From: Lutispora sp003527145
GTDB taxonomy: Bacteria > Bacillota > Clostridia > Lutisporales > Lutisporaceae
Assembly (NCBI GenBank): GCA_029983695.1
Contig: JASBZB010000016.1
Location: 24,353 to 88,352 of the forward strand
Direction of reading: 5' to 3'
Length of the DNA: 64,000 nt
Made by a program: the position numbers and the translations under genes. Position 1 is the stretch's first letter, and the number at the start of each line of letters is the position of its first letter. The notes below the pieces were generated by a model. It did not search any database and was not told the origin of the DNA. It saw only the letters and a program-made list of their open reading frames with translations. Below are positions 1 through 7,050 of the stretch, in pieces.

Positions 1-333
1 AAGCTGAGGGAAGATATAAAAGATATACATGTAGAGAATTCTCTGGAGGATTATATCATTTCAATAGTTCAAGCCACAAGAAAGCATCCCGATATATATC
101 TGGGCTGCAGCCCAAGAGGCAGTCTGGCTTTGTTTAATGCATCCCGAGGCCTTGCTTTTATAAGAAACAGAGACTATGTGCTTCCCGATGACGTAAAAGA
201 ATTGGCTCAGGTTGTGCTGAATCATAGGATCATATTGAAGCCTGAAGCCAGGATGAAGGGAAAGACAGTCAGCGATGTAGTCTCGTCCATATTAGACTCC
301 ATAAGAGTGCCCGTGGTGAGAAGCAATGGATAA
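1..333 (+). CDS. MoxR-family AAA+ ATPase, C-terminal part (partial)
   Basis: The reading frame is open from base 1 and stops at 331-333, so only the last 110 residues are present; the start lies upstream of the window. The visible part is the helical lid of a MoxR-type AAA+ ATPase: it contains GCSPRGSLAL (the MoxR sensor-2 signature, usually GASPRASLAL) followed by the typical DYVLPDDVKELA and LNHRIILKPEA segments. MoxR ATPases act as chaperone-like ATPases and are commonly encoded just before a DUF58 protein and a membrane transglutaminase, exactly as here. The stop codon overlaps the start of the next gene, which supports translational coupling. The TTG at 130 is internal and not a real start. 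Confidence 0.9.
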   Translation, partial: KLREDIKDIHVENSLEDYIISIVQATRKHPDIYLGCSPRGSLALFNASRGLAFIRNRDYVLPDDVKELAQVVLNHRIILKPEARMKGKTVSDVVSSILDSIRVPVVRSNG

Positions 334-1513
334 GGCAAATGCAGGAGCGTTCATAATACTGGGCGTTTTGTTTATTTCTGCCCTTTTGATAGGAGGAACT
401 TTTTTTTACGGCATATTTTTCTTCGTTTTATTTCTCATTATTCTATCCTATTATTCGGGTAAAAAAATATACAGATGTATGGAATGCCTTATCTGGAAGT
501 CTGATGTAAAAGTTACTGCAGGGATTGATATGAACTATAGCGTAGAAATATATAACTCTTCAATGTTTCCCATACCTTATATGGAGATTGATATGAGCTT
601 GCCCGAAAATCTGACGGGAGAGCCGGAGCAATGTAATGCGAGGTCATTGGCGCCGGGAGGCAAAACCAGACTGATCAAAGCCTTTACATGCCGGCACAAA
701 GGCGTATATGATTTAGGTATGGTCAATGTGATTTATAGCGATCCATTCTCAATATTTACGTGGAAAAAGCAATTCTCAAATGATATATCCTTAATTGTAT
801 ATCCAAGAGTCCACCCTATTGAAAATATAGACATACCCGCCAATCAGCTTTTTGGAACCATATCAAAGAAGAATAGCGCCTTTGAGGATTTTACCAGCGT
901 TAAGGATATAAGGAAATATCAATACGGTGACAGCTTAAAAAAAATTCACTGGAAGGTATCAGCACATAAAGGAGAGCTATATCTAAAGAATCTGGACATG
1001 AATGCTTCTACCCACATGCATCTGTTCTTAGATTTGTGCAGAGATAGCTATTCGGGAGATCATAGCGATGACATAGAGGAAAAAGCCGCGGAATGGACTG
1101 CTTCCCTTATAAATTTTGCTATGTCAAAAGGAATCGGCGTTAATCTTTATGCGATGGGTAAAGAATATATAAATTTGTCGGATAAGGAAGCGGGGATTTT
1201 TGAAACCTATTTGGATGCCCTGGCAAATCTTAAAGCTGAAGGTACGGTCGGCATAGTTCAAATCATATACAAAGAAGCACAAAAATTGAATAACGGCGTT
1301 ACTATAATCGTGATCACACCAAGCGTTGACAGCGATCTGATTGAAATGACGATTCAGCTGAAGCATAAGGGATTCCAATTCATTTTATTTGAAATCAATG
1401 ATGAGAGCACAAAAACACAAGAAACAGATATGGTGATGCCCAATGGAACAAGCTATATCGGCATTCAAATCCATGGAGAATCTGATAAAATTGTGAGGGA
1501 TAGATATGCGTAA
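326..1513 (+). CDS. DUF58 domain membrane protein
   Basis: 395 residues. Two hydrophobic segments lie in the first 40 residues, followed by a soluble part. The DUF58 signature is clear near residues 196-215 (RKYQYGDSLKKIHWKVSAHK; the family core is YxxGDxxRxIdWkxSA). The C-terminal half has the alternating pattern of a vWA-like fold. DUF58 proteins form a conserved trio with a MoxR ATPase and a transglutaminase; their biochemical role is not established, and links to envelope protein assembly are proposed. The ATG at 326 overlaps the end of the MoxR gene by 8 bases and the stop overlaps the next start, so the three genes are one operon. Confidence 0.9.
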   Translation: MDKANAGAFIILGVLFISALLIGGTFFYGIFFFVLFLIILSYYSGKKIYRCMECLIWKSDVKVTAGIDMNYSVEIYNSSMFPIPYMEIDMSLPENLTGEPEQCNARSLAPGGKTRLIKAFTCRHKGVYDLGMVNVIYSDPFSIFTWKKQFSNDISLIVYPRVHPIENIDIPANQLFGTISKKNSAFEDFTSVKDIRKYQYGDSLKKIHWKVSAHKGELYLKNLDMNASTHMHLFLDLCRDSYSGDHSDDIEEKAAEWTASLINFAMSKGIGVNLYAMGKEYINLSDKEAGIFETYLDALANLKAEGTVGIVQIIYKEAQKLNNGVTIIVITPSVDSDLIEMTIQLKHKGFQFILFEINDESTKTQETDMVMPNGTSYIGIQIHGESDKIVRDRYA

Positions 1514-3740
1514 GCAGGCTTTTATAGATCGCTTTTTTAAGCTTTTTTTGCTGTTCATAATGATCCTTGCACTTTCCATGGGTATAAGAGATTATTTCTC
1601 TATGGATATAAGCTTTATTGATTTGCTTCTTTACGATCTCATCCTTGTGCTTGCAACGTCATTGCTATACAGTTTCCCTCAGATTATCGGATGGGGTATT
1701 CTTGCTTCTGCAGCTGCAGCAGTATATATGAAATATTATCACGGCCAGTTATTTGACAAGATGCTGAGGGAGGCTCTTCTTTTCTTGCAGTGGCTTCCTG
1801 CTTACATCGCCGGATATGCTGTATATTTGGAGGAATACAGCATTCAACTGCTGATAACCATACTGTTTTTTTCAGCCGGCCTGATGTCGGTGCTTGTCTT
1901 TTCAAAAATAAATAAGCTGGTAGTCACTGCCATCGGCATCATTGTTTTTTCCTTCTTCTGGTTTACATATGTAGAAAAGGCCAAGTTATATCTGATGATT
2001 TACTTCTTTTCATCTCTTATATTGCATTCCTACAGCTTATGGGAGAAAAAGAAAGGGGAATGGAGCAGCAGAGACATCCCCATATCATTGAGCTTCTATA
2101 GCAGCTGGATAATAAGTGCATTGCTGCTCATAGGATTTTCTATATTTTTCATGCTCATGCTGCCCTTAAATATCAGACCTCTGAGGGTAACGGCCATCAA
2201 TAATTTTATGATGCGGAACTTTCCCTTCGTTGAGCAATGGAAAAACAGCTCGGAAGAAAGCTATGGATACAGTTTCAGATTCAGCCTGTCCACTGCTGTG
2301 TATAACGGTAAAAAATTAGGAGGGCCCATTAGCTTTAGCGGAATACGCATGCTGACTTTAAAGAGCGATCTGAAAAGCAATCTGTATCTTCGCGGCAGCG
2401 TTTATGATAAATATACAGGCTTTAATTGGAATAAATCCAGAAAGGTATCTCAGCCATATGAGAGGGATAAGCCTGATGATCTGCCTCCAAAACTAAAATA
2501 TAGGGAAGTGAAGATGGAAATAAAGCCTGAAAGGCTGGTTTCATCCACCTTCTTTAGTGCTCTGTATCCTGCTGGGATCGGATATGATGGAGATAAGATT
2601 TTTATCAATCAAGACTTTGAGCTTTATGGAGGAAATCTGATTTCCAGCGGCACAAGCTATGAAATAAAGAGCAAAGTACCGCTTTTATCGGAAAGGATGC
2701 TCAGAACCCAGTTCTCATATGCAGATGAAGACATGATGAAGCAGTATCTCAAGCTGCCCCAGGGCATCCCGGGCAGGGTAAAAAAATTGGTGGAAGAACT
2801 GACATGGGATAAAAGCAGCAATTATGATAAAGCAAAGGCCATAGCAGATTATCTGAGAAAAAATCATATCTATACTTTAAAACCTGGAAAAGTGCCAGAA
2901 GATAAGGATTTTATTGACTATTTTCTATTTGAGAAAAAAGAAGGCTATTGCACCTACTTTGCCACTTCAATGGCCGTTATGCTCAGATTGGCAGGGATTC
3001 CTTCAAGATATGTGGAGGGTTTCCTGATAAAGCCCGAAGGACAAGGCAAAAAAACATATGATGTGCTCGATAGCGAGGCCCATGCTTGGGTAGAGGCTAA
3101 CTTAGGGGAATATGGCTGGGTAACCTTTGAGCCCACGCCTGCCTACGAGGATGTTAAGCCGGAGGAACTTCCGGAAGATGGAGGGACAGGTGAGGCCCCC
3201 CAAAGCAATGGAAACGATCTTCCGTCCTTTTCTCAAGATGCCGTAAACAAGTCCCGCAGAGAAAAGGAACTGCTGGAAGAAGACATATATACCGGTGAAG
3301 ATTCAAAAATCAAAGGCGATGACAAGAGCACGTTCATCACAATATTTATTTTTATAATTTCAGCTTTTGTTTTATCAAGAATTTTTTATGGCATCATCAG
3401 AATTAATATATTTAAATTTATGAAATTGAAAAATTCCAAAAAATTTGCCGAAAGTTATATAAAGCAAGTGATCTGGATGCTGGAAAGAGCCAATAGGAAG
3501 AAATATGACAGTGAAACCTTTAGAGAGTTCATAAACAGCGCATCTGGCGCTTTCGAGCTGGATAAGGATAGCTGTGAATATATTATTTCAACTATTGAGG
3601 GCATAATATACGGAGAAAAAACTATAGAATATGCGGAAGCATATGAACTAAAGAGCTTTGGAGAACGTCTGAGGAAGAATATTAAAGCAAAACTGGGCAT
3701 AATGGAGTATATCTTGAATTTTTATTTTGGCAAGCCATAA
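1506..3740 (+). CDS. Membrane-bound transglutaminase-like protein (TgpA type)
   Basis: 744 residues. About seven hydrophobic segments occupy roughly residues 12-225, then an extracytoplasmic region with a transglutaminase core, one more membrane segment near residues 615-640, and a short cytoplasmic tail. Catalytic residues visible are Cys482 in EGYCTYFATSMAVMLR and His526 in DSEAHAWVE; the third position falls in GWVTFEPTP, where Glu replaces the usual Asp, as is common in Gram-positive homologues. Topology and domain order match the TgpA/YebA family. It follows the MoxR and DUF58 genes with overlapping starts. The substrate is unknown; such proteins are assumed to act on peptides or proteins outside the membrane. 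Confidence 0.9.
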   Translation: MRKQAFIDRFFKLFLLFIMILALSMGIRDYFSMDISFIDLLLYDLILVLATSLLYSFPQIIGWGILASAAAAVYMKYYHGQLFDKMLREALLFLQWLPAYIAGYAVYLEEYSIQLLITILFFSAGLMSVLVFSKINKLVVTAIGIIVFSFFWFTYVEKAKLYLMIYFFSSLILHSYSLWEKKKGEWSSRDIPISLSFYSSWIISALLLIGFSIFFMLMLPLNIRPLRVTAINNFMMRNFPFVEQWKNSSEESYGYSFRFSLSTAVYNGKKLGGPISFSGIRMLTLKSDLKSNLYLRGSVYDKYTGFNWNKSRKVSQPYERDKPDDLPPKLKYREVKMEIKPERLVSSTFFSALYPAGIGYDGDKIFINQDFELYGGNLISSGTSYEIKSKVPLLSERMLRTQFSYADEDMMKQYLKLPQGIPGRVKKLVEELTWDKSSNYDKAKAIADYLRKNHIYTLKPGKVPEDKDFIDYFLFEKKEGYCTYFATSMAVMLRLAGIPSRYVEGFLIKPEGQGKKTYDVLDSEAHAWVEANLGEYGWVTFEPTPAYEDVKPEELPEDGGTGEAPQSNGNDLPSFSQDAVNKSRREKELLEEDIYTGEDSKIKGDDKSTFITIFIFIISAFVLSRIFYGIIRINIFKFMKLKNSKKFAESYIKQVIWMLERANRKKYDSETFREFINSASGAFELDKDSCEYIISTIEGIIYGEKTIEYAEAYELKSFGERLRKNIKAKLGIMEYILNFYFGKP

Positions 3741-3748
3741 AAAAATAT

Positions 3749-3777
3749 TTGTGCTTTAGCATTTGCTGTGATATAAT
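3749..3777 (+). promoter_or_regulatory. Putative sigma-A promoter of the tRNA gene
   Basis: TTGTGC at 3749-3754 and TATAAT at 3772-3777 are separated by 17 bases, and TG at 3769-3770 gives an extended -10. The -10 lies 10 bases before the tRNA 5' end. Inferred from consensus match only. Confidence 0.55.
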
Positions 3778-3787
3778 ATTTTCGTTA

Positions 3788-3864
3788 GCGCGAGTGACGG
3801 AATTGGCATACGTATACGATTCAGGTTCGTAGTTTTGCGGGTTCAACTCCCGCCTCGCGCACCA
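3788..3864 (+). tRNA. tRNA-Leu(CAG)-like, short variable loop
   Basis: A complete cloverleaf can be drawn by hand. The acceptor stem GCGCGAG (3788-3794) pairs with CTCGCGC (3854-3860), the D arm carries the leucine-like loop GAATTGGCATA, the anticodon stem TACGA/TCGTA encloses loop TTCAGGT (anticodon CAG), the T stem GCGGG/CCCGC encloses TTCAACT, and the 3' end is ACCA with CCA encoded. The anticodon reads the leucine codon CUG. The variable region is only five bases (GTTTT), whereas bacterial tRNA-Leu is normally class II with a long variable arm, so identity is less certain than structure. A promoter precedes it and a terminator follows. Confidence 0.8.
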
Positions 3865-3875
3865 TAATGAAAGCG

Positions 3876-3900
3876 AATCACTCCTATGAGTGATTTTTTT
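3876..3900 (+). terminator. Intrinsic terminator after the tRNA
   Basis: AATCACTC / GAGTGATT form an 8-bp stem with a CTAT loop, followed by a run of T, 11 bases after the tRNA 3' end. Confidence 0.75.
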
Positions 3901-3917
3901 ATATAGGCGAATGAATA

Positions 3918-4026
3918 GCTCGGGAGTTGAACGGGCGGAAAAGGAAATGCGCCCTTTGGAAGCATTTTCCCGGCCAGGCGTGATAGCGAGCCAAAGCGAG
4001 CGGAGCAACTCCCGCCTCGCGCACCA
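3918..4026 (+). repeat. Partial copy of the tRNA 3' end within an inverted-repeat segment
   Basis: Bases 4006-4026 repeat the last 21 bases of the tRNA (3844-3864) exactly, including CCA. The segment upstream starts with CGGGAGTTG (about 3920-3928), the reverse complement of the repeat's beginning, so 3918-4026 can fold back on itself. No tRNA 5' half is present, so this copy cannot make a tRNA. A direct repeat of a tRNA 3' end is what site-specific integration leaves behind, but no integrase gene lies between the copies (only 141 bases). It could also be a small mobile palindromic element or a decayed tRNA duplicate. Confidence 0.6.
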
Positions 4027-4050
4027 AAAAGTTAAAAAGATGATTACAGG

Positions 4051-4079
4051 CCTTCTCGTATTGTACGGGAAGGTTTTTT
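4051..4079 (+). terminator. Intrinsic terminator after the tRNA 3'-end copy
   Basis: CCTTCTCGTA and TACGGGAAGG form a 10-bp stem (one G-U pair) with loop TTG and six T residues after it. Confidence 0.7.
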
Positions 4080-4114
4080 ATAATGCATAGGGAAGCATGA
4101 TTGGGGTATGGAAT

Positions 4115-4143
4115 TTGTAAGAGCATGAAATGTGTTGTAAAAT
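4115..4143 (+). promoter_or_regulatory. Putative sigma-A promoter before the first HAD gene
   Basis: TTGTAA (4115-4120), 17-base spacer, TAAAAT (4138-4143). Consensus match only. Confidence 0.45.
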
Positions 4144-4177
4144 AGTATTGTAATTGTATAATTCAGGAGGAGCTAAG

Positions 4178-4837
4178 TTGAAATACCGTTGTTTGATTTT
4201 AGATCATGACGATACCGCAGTCAAAAGTACGCCGGATATTCACTATCCGTCCTTTGTGGAAGCCCTAAGGGTATTAAGGCCCGATATGAAGCCTTTAAAG
4301 CTTGGGGAGTTTGTCCGCTATTGCTTTAATCCGGGGTTTTACGGGCTATGCAAAGATATATTGAAATTCAGCGAGGAAGAGCAGCAATATCAATATGATA
4401 TCTGGAAGAGGCACACAAAATCAAAGGTGCCAGGCTTTTATCCCGGCTTTGCCGATTTGGTAAAAAAATATAAAGAGTCGGGAGGAATAATATGCGTTGT
4501 TTCCCATTCGGAAAGCCCGCAGATCATAAGGGATTACATGTTAAACTGCGGCTTGTCTCCTGATTTGATATTCGGTTGGGAGCTGGAAGAAGAGCAGAGG
4601 AAGCCTAACCCATATCCAATCCTGGAAATCATGAGGAGATTCAGCCTGGAAAATCGCAATATATTGGTGGTAGACGATTCAAAGCCCGGCTTGGATATGG
4701 CAAGGAGCTGCAATATTGAATTCGCAGGAGCAGGATGGTCTCATGTGATTCCGGAAATAAAAGATTACATGAAAGCAAATTCTGACCACTATTTCCCTAC
4801 CGTGGACTCTTTGGAAAGATTTATATTTTCAACATAA
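4178..4837 (+). CDS. HAD-superfamily hydrolase
   Basis: 219 residues starting from the TTG at 4178, chosen because AGGAGG at 4164-4170 sits at the right distance; the in-frame TTG at 4154 precedes this site. Motif I is DHDDT (Asp9 nucleophile, Asp11), motif II the Ser in CVVSHSE, and motif IV VVDDSKPGLDMA, all standard for haloacid dehalogenase-type phosphatases with an alpha-helical cap. Cap type and length resemble phosphoglycolate-phosphatase-like members, but substrate cannot be assigned. A second, unrelated HAD gene follows about 100 bases downstream with its own promoter. Confidence 0.8.
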   Translation: MKYRCLILDHDDTAVKSTPDIHYPSFVEALRVLRPDMKPLKLGEFVRYCFNPGFYGLCKDILKFSEEEQQYQYDIWKRHTKSKVPGFYPGFADLVKKYKESGGIICVVSHSESPQIIRDYMLNCGLSPDLIFGWELEEEQRKPNPYPILEIMRRFSLENRNILVVDDSKPGLDMARSCNIEFAGAGWSHVIPEIKDYMKANSDHYFPTVDSLERFIFST

Positions 4838-4867
4838 GTCCGGGTATGAGCTCACATAGCATATTCC

Positions 4868-4896
4868 TTGTAATACCAACAAAGTAATAATAGAAT
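4868..4896 (+). promoter_or_regulatory. Putative sigma-A promoter before the Cof-type HAD gene
   Basis: TTGTAA (4868-4873), 17-base spacer, TAGAAT (4891-4896). Consensus match only. Confidence 0.45.
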
Positions 4897-4935
4897 AAAA
4901 TTATGACTATTTCTGAGACGAGAGGGAGAATTGCA

Positions 4936-5772
4936 ATGTTATCAGAACAAAACAAATACAAAATGATAGTAATGGATATGGATTATACTCTTTTGAACAA
5001 ACAGAAAGAGGTTTCTCCGAGAAATAAAGAAGCCCTGGCTGAAGCGGCAAAAAAAGGAGTTCATCTTGTCGTAGCCACAGGAAGGATATATTCCTCAGCC
5101 AGGTTTTATACAAGACTTCTTGGCATAAACACTCCAATAATCGCTAGTAATGGCGCAATAATAAGAGAAGATTATACCAACAATATAATGTTTCAAAGCA
5201 TTCTCTTGGATGAAGTCGCTTTGGAAATGATAACGCTGTGCAAGAGCAGCGGCTTATATTGCCATCTTTACTCCCAGGATACGGTATATACTGAGAAGAT
5301 AGTGAATATTTCACAAAAATATACTGAATGGAATCAAAGCTTGAGGGAAGAAGACCGCATAAATGTGAGGGTGGTAGAATCCTTGGAAAAGACGGTAAAG
5401 GAGGAAAAGGGCAAGATATTGAAGGCCGTAGTAGTGGATGACGATGAAAAAAGGCTTGCCGGGATAAGACAGGAAATATTGAGCACCGGGAAGGTGTCTG
5501 TGAGTCAATCTTTGAGAGATAATCTGGAGGTCATGAATAAGGGTATAAATAAAGGCAATGCCATAAGGATTTTAGGAGAGATATATGGCATAAAAAGAGA
5601 AGAGATAATAGCCATGGGCGATAATGAAAATGATATAAGCATGATAGAATATGCCGGGATGGGCATAGCCATGGGCAATGCAGTGGATGATTTGAAGAAG
5701 AAGGCGGATTATATAACCGCTTGTTATGACGAAGATGGAGTTGCACAAGCGATAGAGAAGCTTGTATTATAA
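4936..5772 (+). CDS. Cof-type HAD-IIB phosphatase
   Basis: 278 residues from the ATG at 4936, preceded by GAGGGAGAA; an in-frame ATG at 4903 has no ribosome-binding site. Motif I DMDYT (Asp14, Asp16), motif II ATGRIYSSAR, and motif IV GDNENDISMIEYAG with the closing GNAVDDLKKKADYIT are those of the Cof/YwpJ-type HAD-IIB sugar-phosphate phosphatases. Members dephosphorylate a range of small phosphorylated metabolites in the cytosol; the specific substrate is not predictable. The next gene begins within 20 bases, suggesting co-transcription. Confidence 0.85.
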   Translation: MLSEQNKYKMIVMDMDYTLLNKQKEVSPRNKEALAEAAKKGVHLVVATGRIYSSARFYTRLLGINTPIIASNGAIIREDYTNNIMFQSILLDEVALEMITLCKSSGLYCHLYSQDTVYTEKIVNISQKYTEWNQSLREEDRINVRVVESLEKTVKEEKGKILKAVVVDDDEKRLAGIRQEILSTGKVSVSQSLRDNLEVMNKGINKGNAIRILGEIYGIKREEIIAMGDNENDISMIEYAGMGIAMGNAVDDLKKKADYITACYDEDGVAQAIEKLVL

Positions 5773-5787
5773 GGGGTGCATAATGAA

Positions 5788-6933
5788 TTGGATCGAGTGA
5801 GCATAGTAAAATGCAGCGATTATAAATATGATCAGGTAGATAAGGCAGTAGCCCAATCCCTTGATGCATTAAAAGGGTTAAAGGACAAAATCAAACCGGG
5901 AAGCAATGCCTTGGTGAAGGTCAATTTGCTTAAGAAGAACAGCCCTGATGACGCGGTGACTACTCATCCTGCAGTGGCAGAGGCTATCGTACGATACCTT
6001 CAGAAGCTGGGCTGCAATGTGACCCTGGGTGATAGCCCCGGAGGGCCGTATACAGAATGGATGCTGAGAGGTATATATAAAGCTACAGGTATGGCAGAGG
6101 TTGCCCAAAGGACAAACTGCAGCCTGAATTATGACGTATCCGTAACGGAGATACATAATGAATGTGGAAGAATGTTGAAAAACATGCAGGTCATCAAGGT
6201 TGCGGAGGATGCGGATTTTATTGTATCTGCTGCAAAGCTTAAGACACATGCCATGATGACCTATACTGGAGCTGTTAAAAATCTTTTTGGACTGATACCC
6301 GGCATCATAAAAGCTGATTATCATTTCAAAATGAATGACTTGGGAAACTTTGCAGCCCATCTTGTAGATATATGTGAATATGCAAAGCCGTTGTTTTCCG
6401 TTATAGATGGGATTGACGGCATGGAGGGCGATGGGCCTTCTGCCGGAGACAAAAGGCATGCAGGGGTGATCATGGCTTCCGAGAATCCATATGCTTTGGA
6501 TTTCAGTGCCTTGAGAATGATAGGAATAAGTCCGGAGACGGTGCCGACGGTTGCGGAAGCCAAAAATCGCGGCTTGTTTTCCTGTGATGATAATGATATA
6601 GAGTACACTTGCCTGAAGCCTTCGGAGATAGATATCAAGCCTTTTAAAAAGCCGAAATCCCTGGATATAAACTTTGTTGGAGGAAGGATACCGGGTTTTG
6701 TTGAGAAATGGGCATTGAATAATTTAAGGCCTAAGCCGGTATTTGATCCGGATATCTGCATCGCGTGCGGTATCTGCAAGGAAAGCTGTCCGCCAAAGGT
6801 TATCAATATGGACAGCGGCAAACCTGTGGCGGATTTAGATAAATGTATAAGATGTTTTTGCTGCCATGAGCTTTGCCCCAAAAAAGCGATAAATATAAAA
6901 AAGCATTGGATATATGACAGGCTATTCAGATAA
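5788..6933 (+). CDS. DUF362 domain protein with C-terminal 2[4Fe-4S] ferredoxin
   Basis: About 381 residues. The start is probably TTG at 5788, nine bases after AAGGGGTG; GTG at 5776 is an alternative in the same frame. The N-terminal ~300 residues are DUF362 (segments such as ALVKVNLLKKNSP, TTHPAVAEA, SAAKLKTHAMMTYTGAVKNLFG). The C-terminus carries two four-cysteine clusters, CIACGICKESCP from residue 324 and CIRCFCCHELCP from residue 353, both CxxCxxCxxxC-P, so two [4Fe-4S] clusters. These proteins are frequent in anaerobes and likely transfer electrons in the cytosol; the partner reaction is unknown. A terminator overlaps the stop. Confidence 0.88.
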   Translation: MDRVSIVKCSDYKYDQVDKAVAQSLDALKGLKDKIKPGSNALVKVNLLKKNSPDDAVTTHPAVAEAIVRYLQKLGCNVTLGDSPGGPYTEWMLRGIYKATGMAEVAQRTNCSLNYDVSVTEIHNECGRMLKNMQVIKVAEDADFIVSAAKLKTHAMMTYTGAVKNLFGLIPGIIKADYHFKMNDLGNFAAHLVDICEYAKPLFSVIDGIDGMEGDGPSAGDKRHAGVIMASENPYALDFSALRMIGISPETVPTVAEAKNRGLFSCDDNDIEYTCLKPSEIDIKPFKKPKSLDINFVGGRIPGFVEKWALNNLRPKPVFDPDICIACGICKESCPPKVINMDSGKPVADLDKCIRCFCCHELCPKKAINIKKHWIYDRLFR

Positions 6934-6947
6934 GCCTGTCTTTTTTT
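6916..6947 (+). terminator. Intrinsic terminator overlapping the DUF362 stop codon
   Basis: GACAGGCT (6916-6923) pairs with AGCCTGTC (6933-6940), followed by seven T. The stop codon TAA at 6931-6933 lies in the loop and 3' arm. Confidence 0.85.
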
Positions 6948-6961
6948 GCTTATTAACATGT

Positions 6962-6990
6962 TTGAGACTTAGAAAATATTATGGTAAAAT
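6962..6990 (+). promoter_or_regulatory. Putative sigma-A promoter of the nucleotidase gene
   Basis: TTGAGA (6962-6967), 17-base spacer, TAAAAT (6985-6990), about 60 bases before the start codon. Confidence 0.55.
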
Positions 6991-7050
6991 TAGCATAGAT
7001 ATGTATATATTCCTATAATCCACTATATACATAAAAAATTAGATGGAGGT

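Noticed and set aside
3890..4126. ORFs on both strands across the tRNA-derived repeat
   Set aside because: They translate tRNA and palindromic sequence, lack ribosome-binding sites and cover the terminators; they are artefacts of the structured RNA region.
5878..6959. Long minus-strand ORFs opposite the DUF362 gene
   Set aside because: The + strand frame has clear DUF362 and ferredoxin motifs; the opposite frames show no family pattern or ribosome-binding site.
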